From Haloarchaeobius sp. FL176 (lineage in GTDB: Archaea; Halobacteriota; Halobacteria; Halobacteriales; Natrialbaceae): 64,000 nt of DNA. The notes under the pieces are model-generated. The model was not told the DNA's origin and searched no databases. It was given only the letters and a program-made list of their open reading frames with translations. The stretch is taken from assembly GCF_024609245.1 (NCBI RefSeq), contig NZ_JANJYH010000004.1, positions 186,001-250,000 on the forward strand, given 5' to 3'. Below, piece after piece: positions 45,049 through 52,946 of the stretch (position 1 is the stretch's first letter; each line of letters starts with the position of its first letter). A program made the translations under genes and the position numbers.

Positions 45049-46806
45049 CTACAGTAGTTTCAGCGGTCCCTCCTTCTCAACCTCACCGCCACCGTCTAGG
45101 AAGTAGAGGTCGATCCACTCCTGCCCCTGTTCACGACAAAACACCGGCAGGCACGTCGTCGTGTGTTCGTAACGCTGCTCACAGCGCGTCTCAATCTGTT
45201 CCCGCGTCCAGTCACCGTCTTGCTCCAGATCGTACCGGTTTCGGACCTCCCAAGAGTGTTCGTCGGCGGCAGCCTTGAGAACACGTAAGGAGAAATCCCG
45301 AGCATCCTTGAACGTGAACGGACCGCTCATCGACTTCGCGTCGCTCAGATCTGTCTCTTCGACGCCATCGAGGCACAGTCGGTTTTCCGCAACGGCGCGG
45401 AAGGCTTCGAGTTCAGCGGATTTGCGGACGAGTACGTCGTGCAGATAGTCGTGGACGACGTCGCCGTACCCACTCAACGTAAACTCCTGCTCGGGCGAAA
45501 CGATCTGCAGCTCGGCATCTGTCTGTGTGACTCGCCGACGCTTCGGTTCGAGAAGCGGACACAGGAACGCGAGTCGATCGGAGTGAAGGAGATACGCGTA
45601 ACTGAAGAGCCGTGATCTGGACGGGGATTCCTTCACGGGATCGTGACCCTCTGCGTAGTATTTCGAGTCCAGTACAGCCAGTGTCTCGTCACCTTCCTGC
45701 AGGGCGTGGTCTGGTTCGTGGTATATCTGCCCTTCATCCTCGAACGGGTTCACCGATGGTGACCGAACGGGTGTCACGTCGTCGAGGTCTCCGAGGTGGT
45801 CGTAGGACTTGATGTACGAGAGTTCGCGCTCGATGACGACCTGCGAGTACTGCTCGAACAGCGACTCCATATTCAGGACGTAGTCCACGACCAGCTCCCG
45901 TGGGCCATCACGGAGTTGCTGACCGAGCGACGACGACATCACCGCCTTGGCGACGTCGAACGCCTTCTGGTAGTAACGTCGCTGCTTCGGAAGGTCGCTG
46001 AGCGAGAGGCGTCGATACGCGTCCATCCGGTCCAACCCGCTGCTGACACCCATACTCTCCAGGCGTTCCACCTCGCGGTGTACTTCGGAGAAGATCCGAT
46101 CATATGCAGGGTGGTCGTTCTCGTGGGAGTTCTGTCGGAAGAGCCGAAGGAGCGTCTTTCCAGCGAAGTGGAGCAGCGAGTTCGCAGCGTTGTCGTACTC
46201 GGTCTCGTTGCGGATCCAGTGTGGCTCCAACGTCCCGCGCCCGTGGTTCAACAGCGTTTGTTCGACGTCAATCTCCCCCCGTCCGTCAAGACTGTCGAGC
46301 CGGCGGATGACCAAGTCGCGGATGTACCCCTGCCGGTGGATCGTCTCCAAGCCATCCAGGTAGTTGATCGCCAGCACCACAAACACGTCGTCAAGATGGA
46401 TGTCGTCGGAGAGGAAGTCCTGCAGCGGGATTCCGTGATACTCGATAGACCGGTTCTGGTCGTAGACGGCCAGGAGCATGTCGAAGATGTGTTCCCAGTC
46501 GATCTTCGGATCGACCTGCACCTTCGACGACGGCGTGAGGCTCACGACGCCGATGATGTCCGTCGCCTCAACGTGGAGTACCTCGTTCTCGTCGCCGTCT
46601 ACTGTGACCGTGACAACTTCGTACTCTTGCTCGCCATCGAGTGCCGCCTGACTCTTCGTGAAGACGCCGGGGCTCTCCTGTGTGAAGGACGCGCGACGAA
46701 GTTGATCCCCGATGGACGACGGACAGCCCTCTATCCGGATCTCCCCGCGTTCGGGGACGTTGAAGGTGTCCTGCCCGTACTCGTAAACTTCGTCAACCGT
46801 ACTCAT
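45049..46806 (-). CDS. mcrC: McrC-like nuclease subunit
   Basis: 585 residues. The N-terminal half is the McrB-interaction domain (LHVEATDIIGVVSLTPSSKV; a LDVFVV-type region). The C-terminal PD-(D/E)xK nuclease has the core EPDHALQEGDETLAVLDSKYY (about residues 370-390) followed by YAYLLHSDRLAFLCP. With McrB it cuts DNA containing modified cytosines, as a type IV system. The ATG overlaps the mcrB stop (TAATG), so the two are coupled. A late insertion between methylase and recombinase genes is plausible. Confidence 0.9.
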   Translation of the reverse strand: MSTVDEVYEYGQDTFNVPERGEIRIEGCPSSIGDQLRRASFTQESPGVFTKSQAALDGEQEYEVVTVTVDGDENEVLHVEATDIIGVVSLTPSSKVQVDPKIDWEHIFDMLLAVYDQNRSIEYHGIPLQDFLSDDIHLDDVFVVLAINYLDGLETIHRQGYIRDLVIRRLDSLDGRGEIDVEQTLLNHGRGTLEPHWIRNETEYDNAANSLLHFAGKTLLRLFRQNSHENDHPAYDRIFSEVHREVERLESMGVSSGLDRMDAYRRLSLSDLPKQRRYYQKAFDVAKAVMSSSLGQQLRDGPRELVVDYVLNMESLFEQYSQVVIERELSYIKSYDHLGDLDDVTPVRSPSVNPFEDEGQIYHEPDHALQEGDETLAVLDSKYYAEGHDPVKESPSRSRLFSYAYLLHSDRLAFLCPLLEPKRRRVTQTDAELQIVSPEQEFTLSGYGDVVHDYLHDVLVRKSAELEAFRAVAENRLCLDGVEETDLSDAKSMSGPFTFKDARDFSLRVLKAAADEHSWEVRNRYDLEQDGDWTREQIETRCEQRYEHTTTCLPVFCREQGQEWIDLYFLDGGGEVEKEGPLKLL

Positions 46807-48035
46807 TACTCGTAGGAGCCCATCTGGCGTCGTTCCTGTTCGAGTTCCCGTTCGGCGAGTTCAGCTGCCGGCGCGAGATCGAACTCCTCGAACTCGCCGT
46901 TCATCGCGCGGTAGTGTTCCGCGATGCGCTCGATTTGCGGGAATGCGGCTGCGTTCAGGAGCCGCGGGACGATGTACGTCCGGAACGCCTGTCCAACCGC
47001 GTCGGTCTGATCGTACTCGTACTCGCTGCCTTCCCGGCAGCCGACGCCAAGGAAGACGGCAACGTCGCGGTAGTGCATCGGACCAAACCGCATAATCGAA
47101 CCCTGCGACGTCGATTCGTGACCGTGATTGATCCCTTGGTAGTCCCGCTCGAACAGGCGGAGGATCTCGCTTTCGCCGAGGTCCGTGTGGTCGGTGACGT
47201 GCGTGGTAATCCAGTCTTTGAACAACTGTCTGCGCTTGTCTTCCTCGTATTCGTCCAACTCGATCATGGCGAACCGGCGGGTGATCGCGTTGTCGAGTTC
47301 GTTCACCGTCCGGTCGGACATGTTCATCGTACAGATGATGTTCACCCGCTCATCCAGTTCGATGGTCTCGCCCTCATCGGTCTCGAAGATGGTCTGATGG
47401 GGGTTCTCGATGGCGGTGTACAGCGGACCAAAGATCTTCGAGATGTCTGCCCGAGTGATTTCATCGAGGATGACGCCGTATTCGACGTCGAACCGGCGAG
47501 CACGCTGAACGGCTTCGGACACGCAGCCAAGTTTCGTCCGGTAGCTTAGCGAGTCGCCGGTGTAGTCCGGACTGATGCCGCCGATGATGTCCGACGGTGT
47601 CCACGAGGGAGTGGCAGTGTTGAGGGTGTATCCGATTCCGGTTTCACGAGCGAGTTGCTTAGCAAACGTTGTCTTCCCTGTCCCGGTCGGCCCATACAGG
47701 ACGACTGGCTTGCCAGCTTCCAGCGCGACCTTCGCGTTCCGCTCAACGTCGTTCGGAACGAGTATCTCTTTAGGCGTTTCGTCACCGCGGAGACTCACGA
47801 CACGCTTGAGTCGATCTGACGCCAATGGAGATTCAAGTACGGCACGTCGGACCTGCCCCAACCCCCGCTCACCGTCGTGGATCACGTCGAGTTTTTCGTC
47901 CTCAATCAGGAACTCCAGTACCTCCTCGTTCTCCGCGCTCTGGATTGCTTCGACGACGTCGTCGGTCACACGGCGAAGAATTCCGACTTCGTCTTGCGCA
48001 TCCTCAAGCGTATAGTCGTCCGACGAATCGCTCAT
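46806..48035 (-). CDS. mcrB: McrB-like AAA+ ATPase
   Basis: 409 residues from the ATG at 48035 (MSDSSDDYTLEDAQ). Walker A LYGPTGTGKTTFA is at about 113-124 and Walker B GVILDEITRADISKIFG at about 200. The McrB/MoxR marker TMNMSDRTVNELDNAITRRF follows. It drives DNA translocation for McrC by nucleotide hydrolysis. Family members are often GTPases, and the sequence does not settle which nucleotide. The N-terminal 100 residues, which in other McrB proteins bind modified DNA, are a small unrelated acidic domain, so the recognised modification may differ. TATA box at 48060-48066 fits a leaderless start at 48035. Confidence 0.9.
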   Translation of the reverse strand: MSDSSDDYTLEDAQDEVGILRRVTDDVVEAIQSAENEEVLEFLIEDEKLDVIHDGERGLGQVRRAVLESPLASDRLKRVVSLRGDETPKEILVPNDVERNAKVALEAGKPVVLYGPTGTGKTTFAKQLARETGIGYTLNTATPSWTPSDIIGGISPDYTGDSLSYRTKLGCVSEAVQRARRFDVEYGVILDEITRADISKIFGPLYTAIENPHQTIFETDEGETIELDERVNIICTMNMSDRTVNELDNAITRRFAMIELDEYEEDKRRQLFKDWITTHVTDHTDLGESEILRLFERDYQGINHGHESTSQGSIMRFGPMHYRDVAVFLGVGCREGSEYEYDQTDAVGQAFRTYIVPRLLNAAAFPQIERIAEHYRAMNGEFEEFDLAPAAELAERELEQERRQMGSYE

Positions 48036-48059
48036 TACCAGATACAGGTAGTTCTGAGT

Positions 48060-48066
48060 ATATAAA
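48060..48066 (-). promoter_or_regulatory. TATA box of the mcrBC operon
   Basis: tttatat on the minus strand, centred 28 bases before the mcrB ATG at 48035. Confidence 0.6.
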
Positions 48067-48120
48067 ATCCCGTTCAAGAGCCAAGCAGATTCCTATTGGC
48101 CCGCAGGTGCCTATATTCAT

Positions 48121-48789
48121 CTAACCGTTTTTACTGGCATTGAGATACTGATTTCTCCTGTCCATTATACCGGACATCGTTGCTGGGGCAATATCCAGTT
48201 CGTCCTCCACCTCACGGTAGGTCGATCCGGCCTCAACCATATGTATGGCTTCGAGGACAATCTCAAATTGCCCGTTCCGATCAGGTACCCATTGTTTGCC
48301 CTCGTTATCGAATCGAAATCCGATTGGAGGGCGACCGTGATCGTATCCTTTGTCCACCCGCTCTTGGACAGCTTCGCGTGCGCGCTCAATTTCCTTCTTC
48401 TTAGCCTCATGTTCGCTGGCTGCTTGGAGGACTTCGACGGCAGCCTGGACCGGGTCAGAGAGGTCAAGCTCGCCCTCTTCGAAGGTATGGGCTTCAACAC
48501 CGTATTCACGGAGATCCAAAATGAGTCTCATCGTTTCGTCGAAGTCGCGTGCGAGACGGCGTTTATCGTTGATGACAACCGCATCAATATCTCCAGATTG
48601 GACACGACTCCGGGCCTGTTGGTACTGTTCTCTGCTCTCATCCCAACCCGACGTTCGCTCGCCGTCGTCGTAGATACGTTCGAGTGGCATCCCGTGTTCA
48701 TCGGTGTATTCCCGGATATGACGCTTTTGGCGCTCAATAGAGGCATCTGAGTCCTGTGAGAGGCGGGTGTATCCGATTACCTTAGCCAT
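48121..48789 (-). CDS. Serine recombinase / resolvase
   Basis: 222 residues from the ATG at 48789, with gaggtg 6 bases upstream. N-terminal catalytic domain: IGYTRLSQDSDASIERQKRH, with the Y-x-R-x-S motif intact. DAVVINDKRRLARDF (the R-L-A/S-R motif) and ELDLSDPVQAAVEVLQAASEHEAKKKEIERAREA follow. A linker with HGRPPIGFRF and a C-terminal HTH complete it. Probably an active resolvase or DNA invertase. It is downstream of, and overlapping, the zinc protein and AbrB-like genes, and two palindromes lie upstream in the operon's control region. Confidence 0.92.
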   Translation of the reverse strand: MAKVIGYTRLSQDSDASIERQKRHIREYTDEHGMPLERIYDDGERTSGWDESREQYQQARSRVQSGDIDAVVINDKRRLARDFDETMRLILDLREYGVEAHTFEEGELDLSDPVQAAVEVLQAASEHEAKKKEIERAREAVQERVDKGYDHGRPPIGFRFDNEGKQWVPDRNGQFEIVLEAIHMVEAGSTYREVEDELDIAPATMSGIMDRRNQYLNASKNG

Positions 48790-49180
48790 CGTCTTCACCT
48801 CGGGGGTCACCGACCGGGACCGCGCCATATTCGGGACAATCAATCCAACCTTGTCCGAATGCGCCTCCCATCCCACTGTCGGGATACCATTCGTGCATCT
48901 CTCCACAGACGTTACACTCTACCAACGGGGGATCCTGCTCAAGAGCCTCCTGCTCGATATAGTGATTTCCTTGGTATGAGTCGCAATGTTCACAGATATT
49001 CCCCCAAACCTCTCTCCCCTGGGTCTTACTGTACACCTTTTGGACTGGGTACTCACCTGCTTTCGCTAGCTTCTCACCTACGTCACTATTCAGGTGACTC
49101 TCCTCTGGCCAAACAACGGGTGTCTCCCGTTCACATTTCCAGCATTCGGTATTCCATTCAAGCACGGCAACATCACTCAT
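48782..49180 (-). CDS. Zinc-ribbon protein in the resolvase operon
   Basis: 132 residues from the ATG at 49180 (MSDVAVLEWNTECWKCERET). Three CxxC pairs (CWKC, CEHC and CNVC) suggest two zinc-binding knuckles. The end is acidic. It overlaps both the AbrB-like gene (8 bases) and the recombinase (8 bases). The role is unknown, possibly DNA binding for target choice. Confidence 0.65.
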   Translation of the reverse strand: MSDVAVLEWNTECWKCERETPVVWPEESHLNSDVGEKLAKAGEYPVQKVYSKTQGREVWGNICEHCDSYQGNHYIEQEALEQDPPLVECNVCGEMHEWYPDSGMGGAFGQGWIDCPEYGAVPVGDPRGEDDG

Positions 49181-49325
49181 CGACAACAGTCACCTCCAAT
49201 GTGTTCCCCGACTTGACTTTCCATTCTAGTCGTTGGCCATCCAAGGCCATCGCTTCCGCGATACCCTTTGGAACAGTGACCTTGTACTGTCCATTCGCCC
49301 CCTGGCTGACTCTTGTTTTTGGCAT
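49173..49325 (-). CDS. AbrB/SpoVT-MazE-fold regulator
   Basis: 50 residues, MPKTRVSQGANGQYKVTVPK and onward; the KVTVPKGIAEAMALDGQRLEW pattern is the swapped-hairpin SpoVT/AbrB fold, usually an antitoxin or repressor. The stop is within the next gene, so this is the first gene of a three-gene operon with the zinc protein and the recombinase. The ATG lies directly at the expected start of a leaderless transcript, 27 bases from a TATA box that overlaps a palindrome (49331-49354). Confidence 0.85.
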   Translation of the reverse strand: MPKTRVSQGANGQYKVTVPKGIAEAMALDGQRLEWKVKSGNTLEVTVVDE

Positions 49326-49330
49326 CTCTG

Positions 49331-49354
49331 TATAGGCCTTTAGATAGGCCTATA
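49331..49354. promoter_or_regulatory. Palindromic operator overlapping the AbrB-like promoter
   Basis: TATAGGCC-N8-GGCCTATA, exact 8-base arms. Its right arm runs into the TATA box (aaatata at about 49351-49357) whose spacing to the ATG at 49325 is that of a leaderless gene. A protein bound here would block the initiation site, so auto-repression by the AbrB-like product is likely. Confidence 0.65.
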
Positions 49355-49373
49355 TTTAGTACTATTCCGTGTC

Positions 49374-49397
49374 TTCGAGAAACCGGGGTTTCTCGAA
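49374..49397. repeat. 24-base near-perfect palindrome
   Basis: TTCGAGAAACC-GG-GGTTTCTCGAA with 11-base arms. The two-base centre makes an RNA hairpin unlikely and fits a dimer-binding or serine-recombinase crossover-type site for the recombinase at 48121-48789. Confidence 0.6.
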
Positions 49398-49916
49398 CAA
49401 AGGCAGCGTGATCAGTGATACAGTTCTTAAAGAGTATCTGCCACTCTGGGGTCTCGGTTGCATCTTGTCGCTGTGCGAGACCAAATCTACTCGGATAAAC
49501 GGTGATTTGAGTCGATGCAGTGAATTGCCCTACTAAGCAGGATTGCGTTTCGAGTTAATGCCAGTACGACCATCGTGGTAGCCACCACGCCACACGATGG
49601 TCCGGCATTTTCGGGGGAACACTTTCTCTCTCGTGGGGTGCCGTGTGTTAACTCCCACGGCGACTAAACACAGTGTAGAAAACCACATAAACAGTCGTAT
49701 ATCACTTCGCAAGTCGAGACTCAGAATACCACGGGAATAATCGGCACCTCGGTGAATCAGCTGTTTGTCGAATGATTCCACAAAGCCTGTCCGGGATCCT
49801 GTGGAAATCTGGAGACCAATCGCACTTCAACCGGTAAGGCTCTCATGATGATCGTACATGTACGTACCGCTTCGGAAGGGGAAACGTGTATCTGAGTTCC
49901 GCAATCTAATTTGAGT

Positions 49917-51602
49917 ATGCCGTGCTCAGATTGTGGATCCTTACTTTGTGTCTCTAAAACCGATTCTAAGTCGTTGTTTTGCCCTGATTGTAACGGTTAT
50001 CGTGTCGAATCTCAACCGGTTCTCGATGCGAAAATCAACTGGTTCCTAAAAGACCACGTGACCCCCCGTAGCATCAATCACCTCCTCACACAGTACTCGA
50101 AGCAGAGTTTGACGTACAAGCTCCTCCACCGCGTTAACTACATCAGCAACCAATTTTTCTCAGGCGCAGAAACCCCGCTTCCCCTTGACGAGTTTGGATA
50201 TATTGCATATCTGATCAAGCGCGTCTACGAGATTGAGAACAGTGAATTTGGGAATGAAACACTTAGTCAAGACTCTCCCGACCTTGATGAGACGCTTACT
50301 ACTGTTCAAGAGTACTATACCAAACTCGTTTCCCGACTTGAAAGAGTCCAAAACCAATTCACTGTGTGTGTTCGTGATCCGGAGGAGTTCACTGGCCGTA
50401 TGCAGAATTTTCTGACGGATTATGATCGATACCAATCCGAGTATGGATTATGTAATGACCGGTGTACTAACAGCGTCGGGGGTATCAAAGACGAGTACGA
50501 GGACTTCAGTTACGTATACGACGAAATTCGGCAGACAGACGGTGTTGAGACGGGTACTGCAGAGACGCCTAGAGAATTCGCGGGCGCGTGGTATCCAGTT
50601 ATTCAGCAACTCCGGTTTATCGCGGGATCAGATACCCGTATCGGTACGACGTACAAAACGAGATTCCCAGAAGGTGTCACCGTATTCGATATCCGCGCGT
50701 TTCTGAATGAATTAGACGATCGAATCTCGCTTGAACATATGGCGCATGTGCAGCACAATAGCGCTGTCATGCCGTTCCGACCGGAGGTGGTGGATGAATG
50801 TGGGCACGAGGTGTTTGGAGCGCAGTGGCCCGAGGTGAAAGACTACGTCGTTATGAGCGATAATAATCTGGATGCCCATCCGTTTCTGTTCGAGATGACG
50901 TTTGATCTTCCGTATCAGACACCGCAGGGTGGCTCGGTCACTGTCCCAACAACGAATGTGTACTACCCAAGGTACTACGCACAGTTACTGAAATTCCAAG
51001 TGTTCCCGTTACTGCAGAACAATACTGGTGAATCGAACGGACATACGTTACTATCGAACGTCGCAGGTGATAATGGGACTATCCGCGAACGGAACCTGTA
51101 TGAGTTTCTAACCGAGCAAGATATCAAGTGCTACCACAGCGCTGAAATCACGACCAAGAACCCAAATGAGATCGATTTATTGTGCGTATTCGAGGATCGA
51201 ATCTTGTTTATTGAGGTGAAATACCGATTCCCCCCGCTCCAAATTAATGAAGCAGATGGGGTTGCTGAGTTAAATCAGTACTTCAATCGCGTAATCTTCA
51301 ACGAAGTCCCGCCGGATTCCGATCGTAAAGGGAAAGGGCCATTCCCTGAGAAAGTAGCGTCCTGGCGTGAGTTAGATTCTGGTGATACGTTTACATCGCA
51401 AGCGTCACGAGACGACATGAACCGGGAAGACCAAACGATCCCGGACAGATGGCATGATCGAGACGTCGACATGTTCGTTGTTTCTAATGTCGTCCCTTCA
51501 TTCATCACGAAACAAGATGTCAGGTTTCTCACCGATATCGAATTTTACCAGTACATAAAAAACGATGACGATAGCGTACTTTATTCTGTCTCAGAGAACT
51601 GA
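49917..51602 (+). CDS. Large PD-(D/E)xK-type nuclease-like protein with zinc ribbon
   Basis: 561 residues from the ATG at 49917 (a TTG six bases earlier is possible). A zinc ribbon CSDC-x16-CPDC is at the very N terminus. Residues of about 60-400 are unclassified and mostly helical, then a strand-rich stretch (HPFLFEMTFDLPYQTPQGGS). Near residue 418, NEIDLLCVFEDRILFIEVKYRF has the D and E-V-K of the restriction-endonuclease (NERD/Mrr-like) fold. The end includes W-H and DVDMFVVSNVVPSF. It stands alone, divergent from the resolvase operon. Could be a stand-alone abortive nuclease; no family can be named. Confidence 0.65.
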   Translation: MPCSDCGSLLCVSKTDSKSLFCPDCNGYRVESQPVLDAKINWFLKDHVTPRSINHLLTQYSKQSLTYKLLHRVNYISNQFFSGAETPLPLDEFGYIAYLIKRVYEIENSEFGNETLSQDSPDLDETLTTVQEYYTKLVSRLERVQNQFTVCVRDPEEFTGRMQNFLTDYDRYQSEYGLCNDRCTNSVGGIKDEYEDFSYVYDEIRQTDGVETGTAETPREFAGAWYPVIQQLRFIAGSDTRIGTTYKTRFPEGVTVFDIRAFLNELDDRISLEHMAHVQHNSAVMPFRPEVVDECGHEVFGAQWPEVKDYVVMSDNNLDAHPFLFEMTFDLPYQTPQGGSVTVPTTNVYYPRYYAQLLKFQVFPLLQNNTGESNGHTLLSNVAGDNGTIRERNLYEFLTEQDIKCYHSAEITTKNPNEIDLLCVFEDRILFIEVKYRFPPLQINEADGVAELNQYFNRVIFNEVPPDSDRKGKGPFPEKVASWRELDSGDTFTSQASRDDMNREDQTIPDRWHDRDVDMFVVSNVVPSFITKQDVRFLTDIEFYQYIKNDDDSVLYSVSEN

Positions 51603-51833
51603 CCCTAAGAACTGAATGAGTCATCGTACTGTTCGTATGCAAGGCACTGCAGATTGGATCGGTCAATGTGCAATCCTCCTCACTGCTGTTTCATCACAGA
51701 TAGTACGGACTAATGGAATCTCAACAGAGCCAGAGGACTCTAACTAGGGTTCTGCTAACTGTATGGTTTAATCTTCGTCCTGTGGCCGGAGAGCGTCAAA
51801 ACCGCTGACTACTCACTAACTATACAAATAGTT

Positions 51834-51839
51834 TTTATA
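51834..51839 (+). promoter_or_regulatory. TATA box of the AddAB-like operon
   Basis: tttata centred about 28 bases before the GTG at 51864, giving a leaderless first gene for the six-gene operon to 58533. Confidence 0.6.
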
Positions 51840-51863
51840 CTCCATTCAGTACCTTATGACGGC

Positions 51864-52070
51864 GTGAAACCGCCGCCCGGTGGTAGAAGCACCGGGCAGA
51901 TGCTGCCAGCTATGACAGCGAAAGACACTACTCGTGTCGTGAGTGATAACTCTGTCTCTCACGCGATCGAGGGACCGATTCCTCCACGACACAGGAAACA
52001 GGACCGAGATGTACAGGTCACTTCCCAAGTAATGGATCGACTTCAGGAGGTGGAGAATGGAGCAGACTAG
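51864..52070 (+). CDS. Small leader protein of the AddAB-like operon
   Basis: 68 residues (MKPPPGGRSTGQMLPAMTAK and onward). The GTG start is set by the TATA box 28 bases upstream; an ATG at 51900 is possible. Mostly polar with a basic centre (EGPIPPRHRKQDRD). It contains the ribosome binding site aggaggtg (52045-52052) for the next gene, whose start it overlaps by 14 bases. Function unknown. Confidence 0.55.
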   Translation: MKPPPGGRSTGQMLPAMTAKDTTRVVSDNSVSHAIEGPIPPRHRKQDRDVQVTSQVMDRLQEVENGAD

Positions 52071-52431
52071 CTCCTGCCGTGCGATCCCGATGGATCCAGA
52101 CGATGCGTTCCGCGCAATCTCGAACAGCCGTCGCCGGAGCGTCATTCTGTCGTTAGCGCAAAGTGAGGATGTTCTCTCTGTATCGGACCTCGCCGTCGAA
52201 ATTGCGGCAATCGAGAACCTCACCGATCCAAGTGAGGTAACCTCGAAGCAGCGCACACGCGTATATATCTCACTTATCCAATCTCACCTGGAAACGCTTG
52301 ACGAAACGGGTGCTGCGGTATACGATAGCCGATCCAAGCAGGTTGCACCGACGGAAGCAACTGATCCCTTGGCCACGCACATTCGCCAGATTTCGACTGC
52401 GTGTTACAAACCCACGGAGGAATCTGTATGA
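52057..52431 (+). CDS. Haloarchaeal DUF7344-type winged-helix protein
   Basis: 124 residues. FRAISNSRRRSVILSLAQSED, then VSDLAVEIAAIENLT and SKQRTRVYISLIQSHLETLDETGAA, closely follow the DUF7344 HTH of haloarchaea. These regulate nearby genes, and this one may repress its own operon. Strong site aggaggtg at 52045-52052. The stop overlaps the next start (ATGA). Confidence 0.8.
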   Translation: MEQTSSCRAIPMDPDDAFRAISNSRRRSVILSLAQSEDVLSVSDLAVEIAAIENLTDPSEVTSKQRTRVYISLIQSHLETLDETGAAVYDSRSKQVAPTEATDPLATHIRQISTACYKPTEESV

Positions 52432-52946
52432 CTCCGGAAGAAGCATGCATCATCTCTGATGATGAAGTAGTCCAGCAGAAACTTGGCTACCAACTGAACC
52501 GACTCCAAGAGTTGCTCCAAGGATTGTCCACAGACGGAGATGACCCATTTGCTTGTATCGTAGAGGCGTACTCCCATGGAGACGTAGAGAGGGCTGCAAA
52601 GCAGGTGTTAACGGGCCAGTCTTTTCCCAAGAGTACAGCAGAGTGTGACCACTGTGGTCGAACCTTGTCTGAGGGGAGTCCCATACAGATCCGTGGACGT
52701 CGTCCTGCTGGTTTGCTCAACTGGTACATCGGTACTCTCGCTTGTAACTCTTGCAACCTGCCTCTGAATCCGAAGCCTGATGGCTTAGATGTAGTAGCGA
52801 CCGCACGACTGAGCGCCGTTGATCGCGGAGATGAGTTGTGGCTTCGACAGGTATCCATTGAAGAATCAAGTGGAACCTGCTACCGTGCCGTTGCTGAACG
52901 GTCAGGGAAACCAGAAGAAACAGATAGTAGATGTGGCTATGATTAA
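52428..52946 (+). CDS. Zinc-ribbon protein of the AddAB-like operon
   Basis: 172 residues from the ATG at 52428 (MTPEEACIISDDEVV). First half helical; then CDHCGRTLSEGSPIQIRGRRP and CNSCNLPLN form a zinc ribbon. The last part has conserved W. No family named. It overlaps the AddB-like first part (8 bases) and is thus part of the operon; possibly a DNA- or protein-binding adaptor. Confidence 0.7.
   Translation: MTPEEACIISDDEVVQQKLGYQLNRLQELLQGLSTDGDDPFACIVEAYSHGDVERAAKQVLTGQSFPKSTAECDHCGRTLSEGSPIQIRGRRPAGLLNWYIGTLACNSCNLPLNPKPDGLDVVATARLSAVDRGDELWLRQVSIEESSGTCYRAVAERSGKPEETDSRCGYD

Larger units (their letters stand above)
49326..49916. other. Control region with two palindromes and a hairpin
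   Basis: Between the divergent recombinase operon and the 49917 gene. Holds palindromes at 49331-49354 and 49374-49397, and a hairpin-forming sequence at 49568-49602 with arms gaccatcgtg/cacgatggtc. No gene is supported; short frames on the minus strand of 49533-49781 show no similarity. Confidence 0.6.

Noticed and set aside
49533-49781. 82-codon frame in the resolvase control region
   Set aside because: Contains the hairpin arms; sequence shows no family, so non-coding is more likely.
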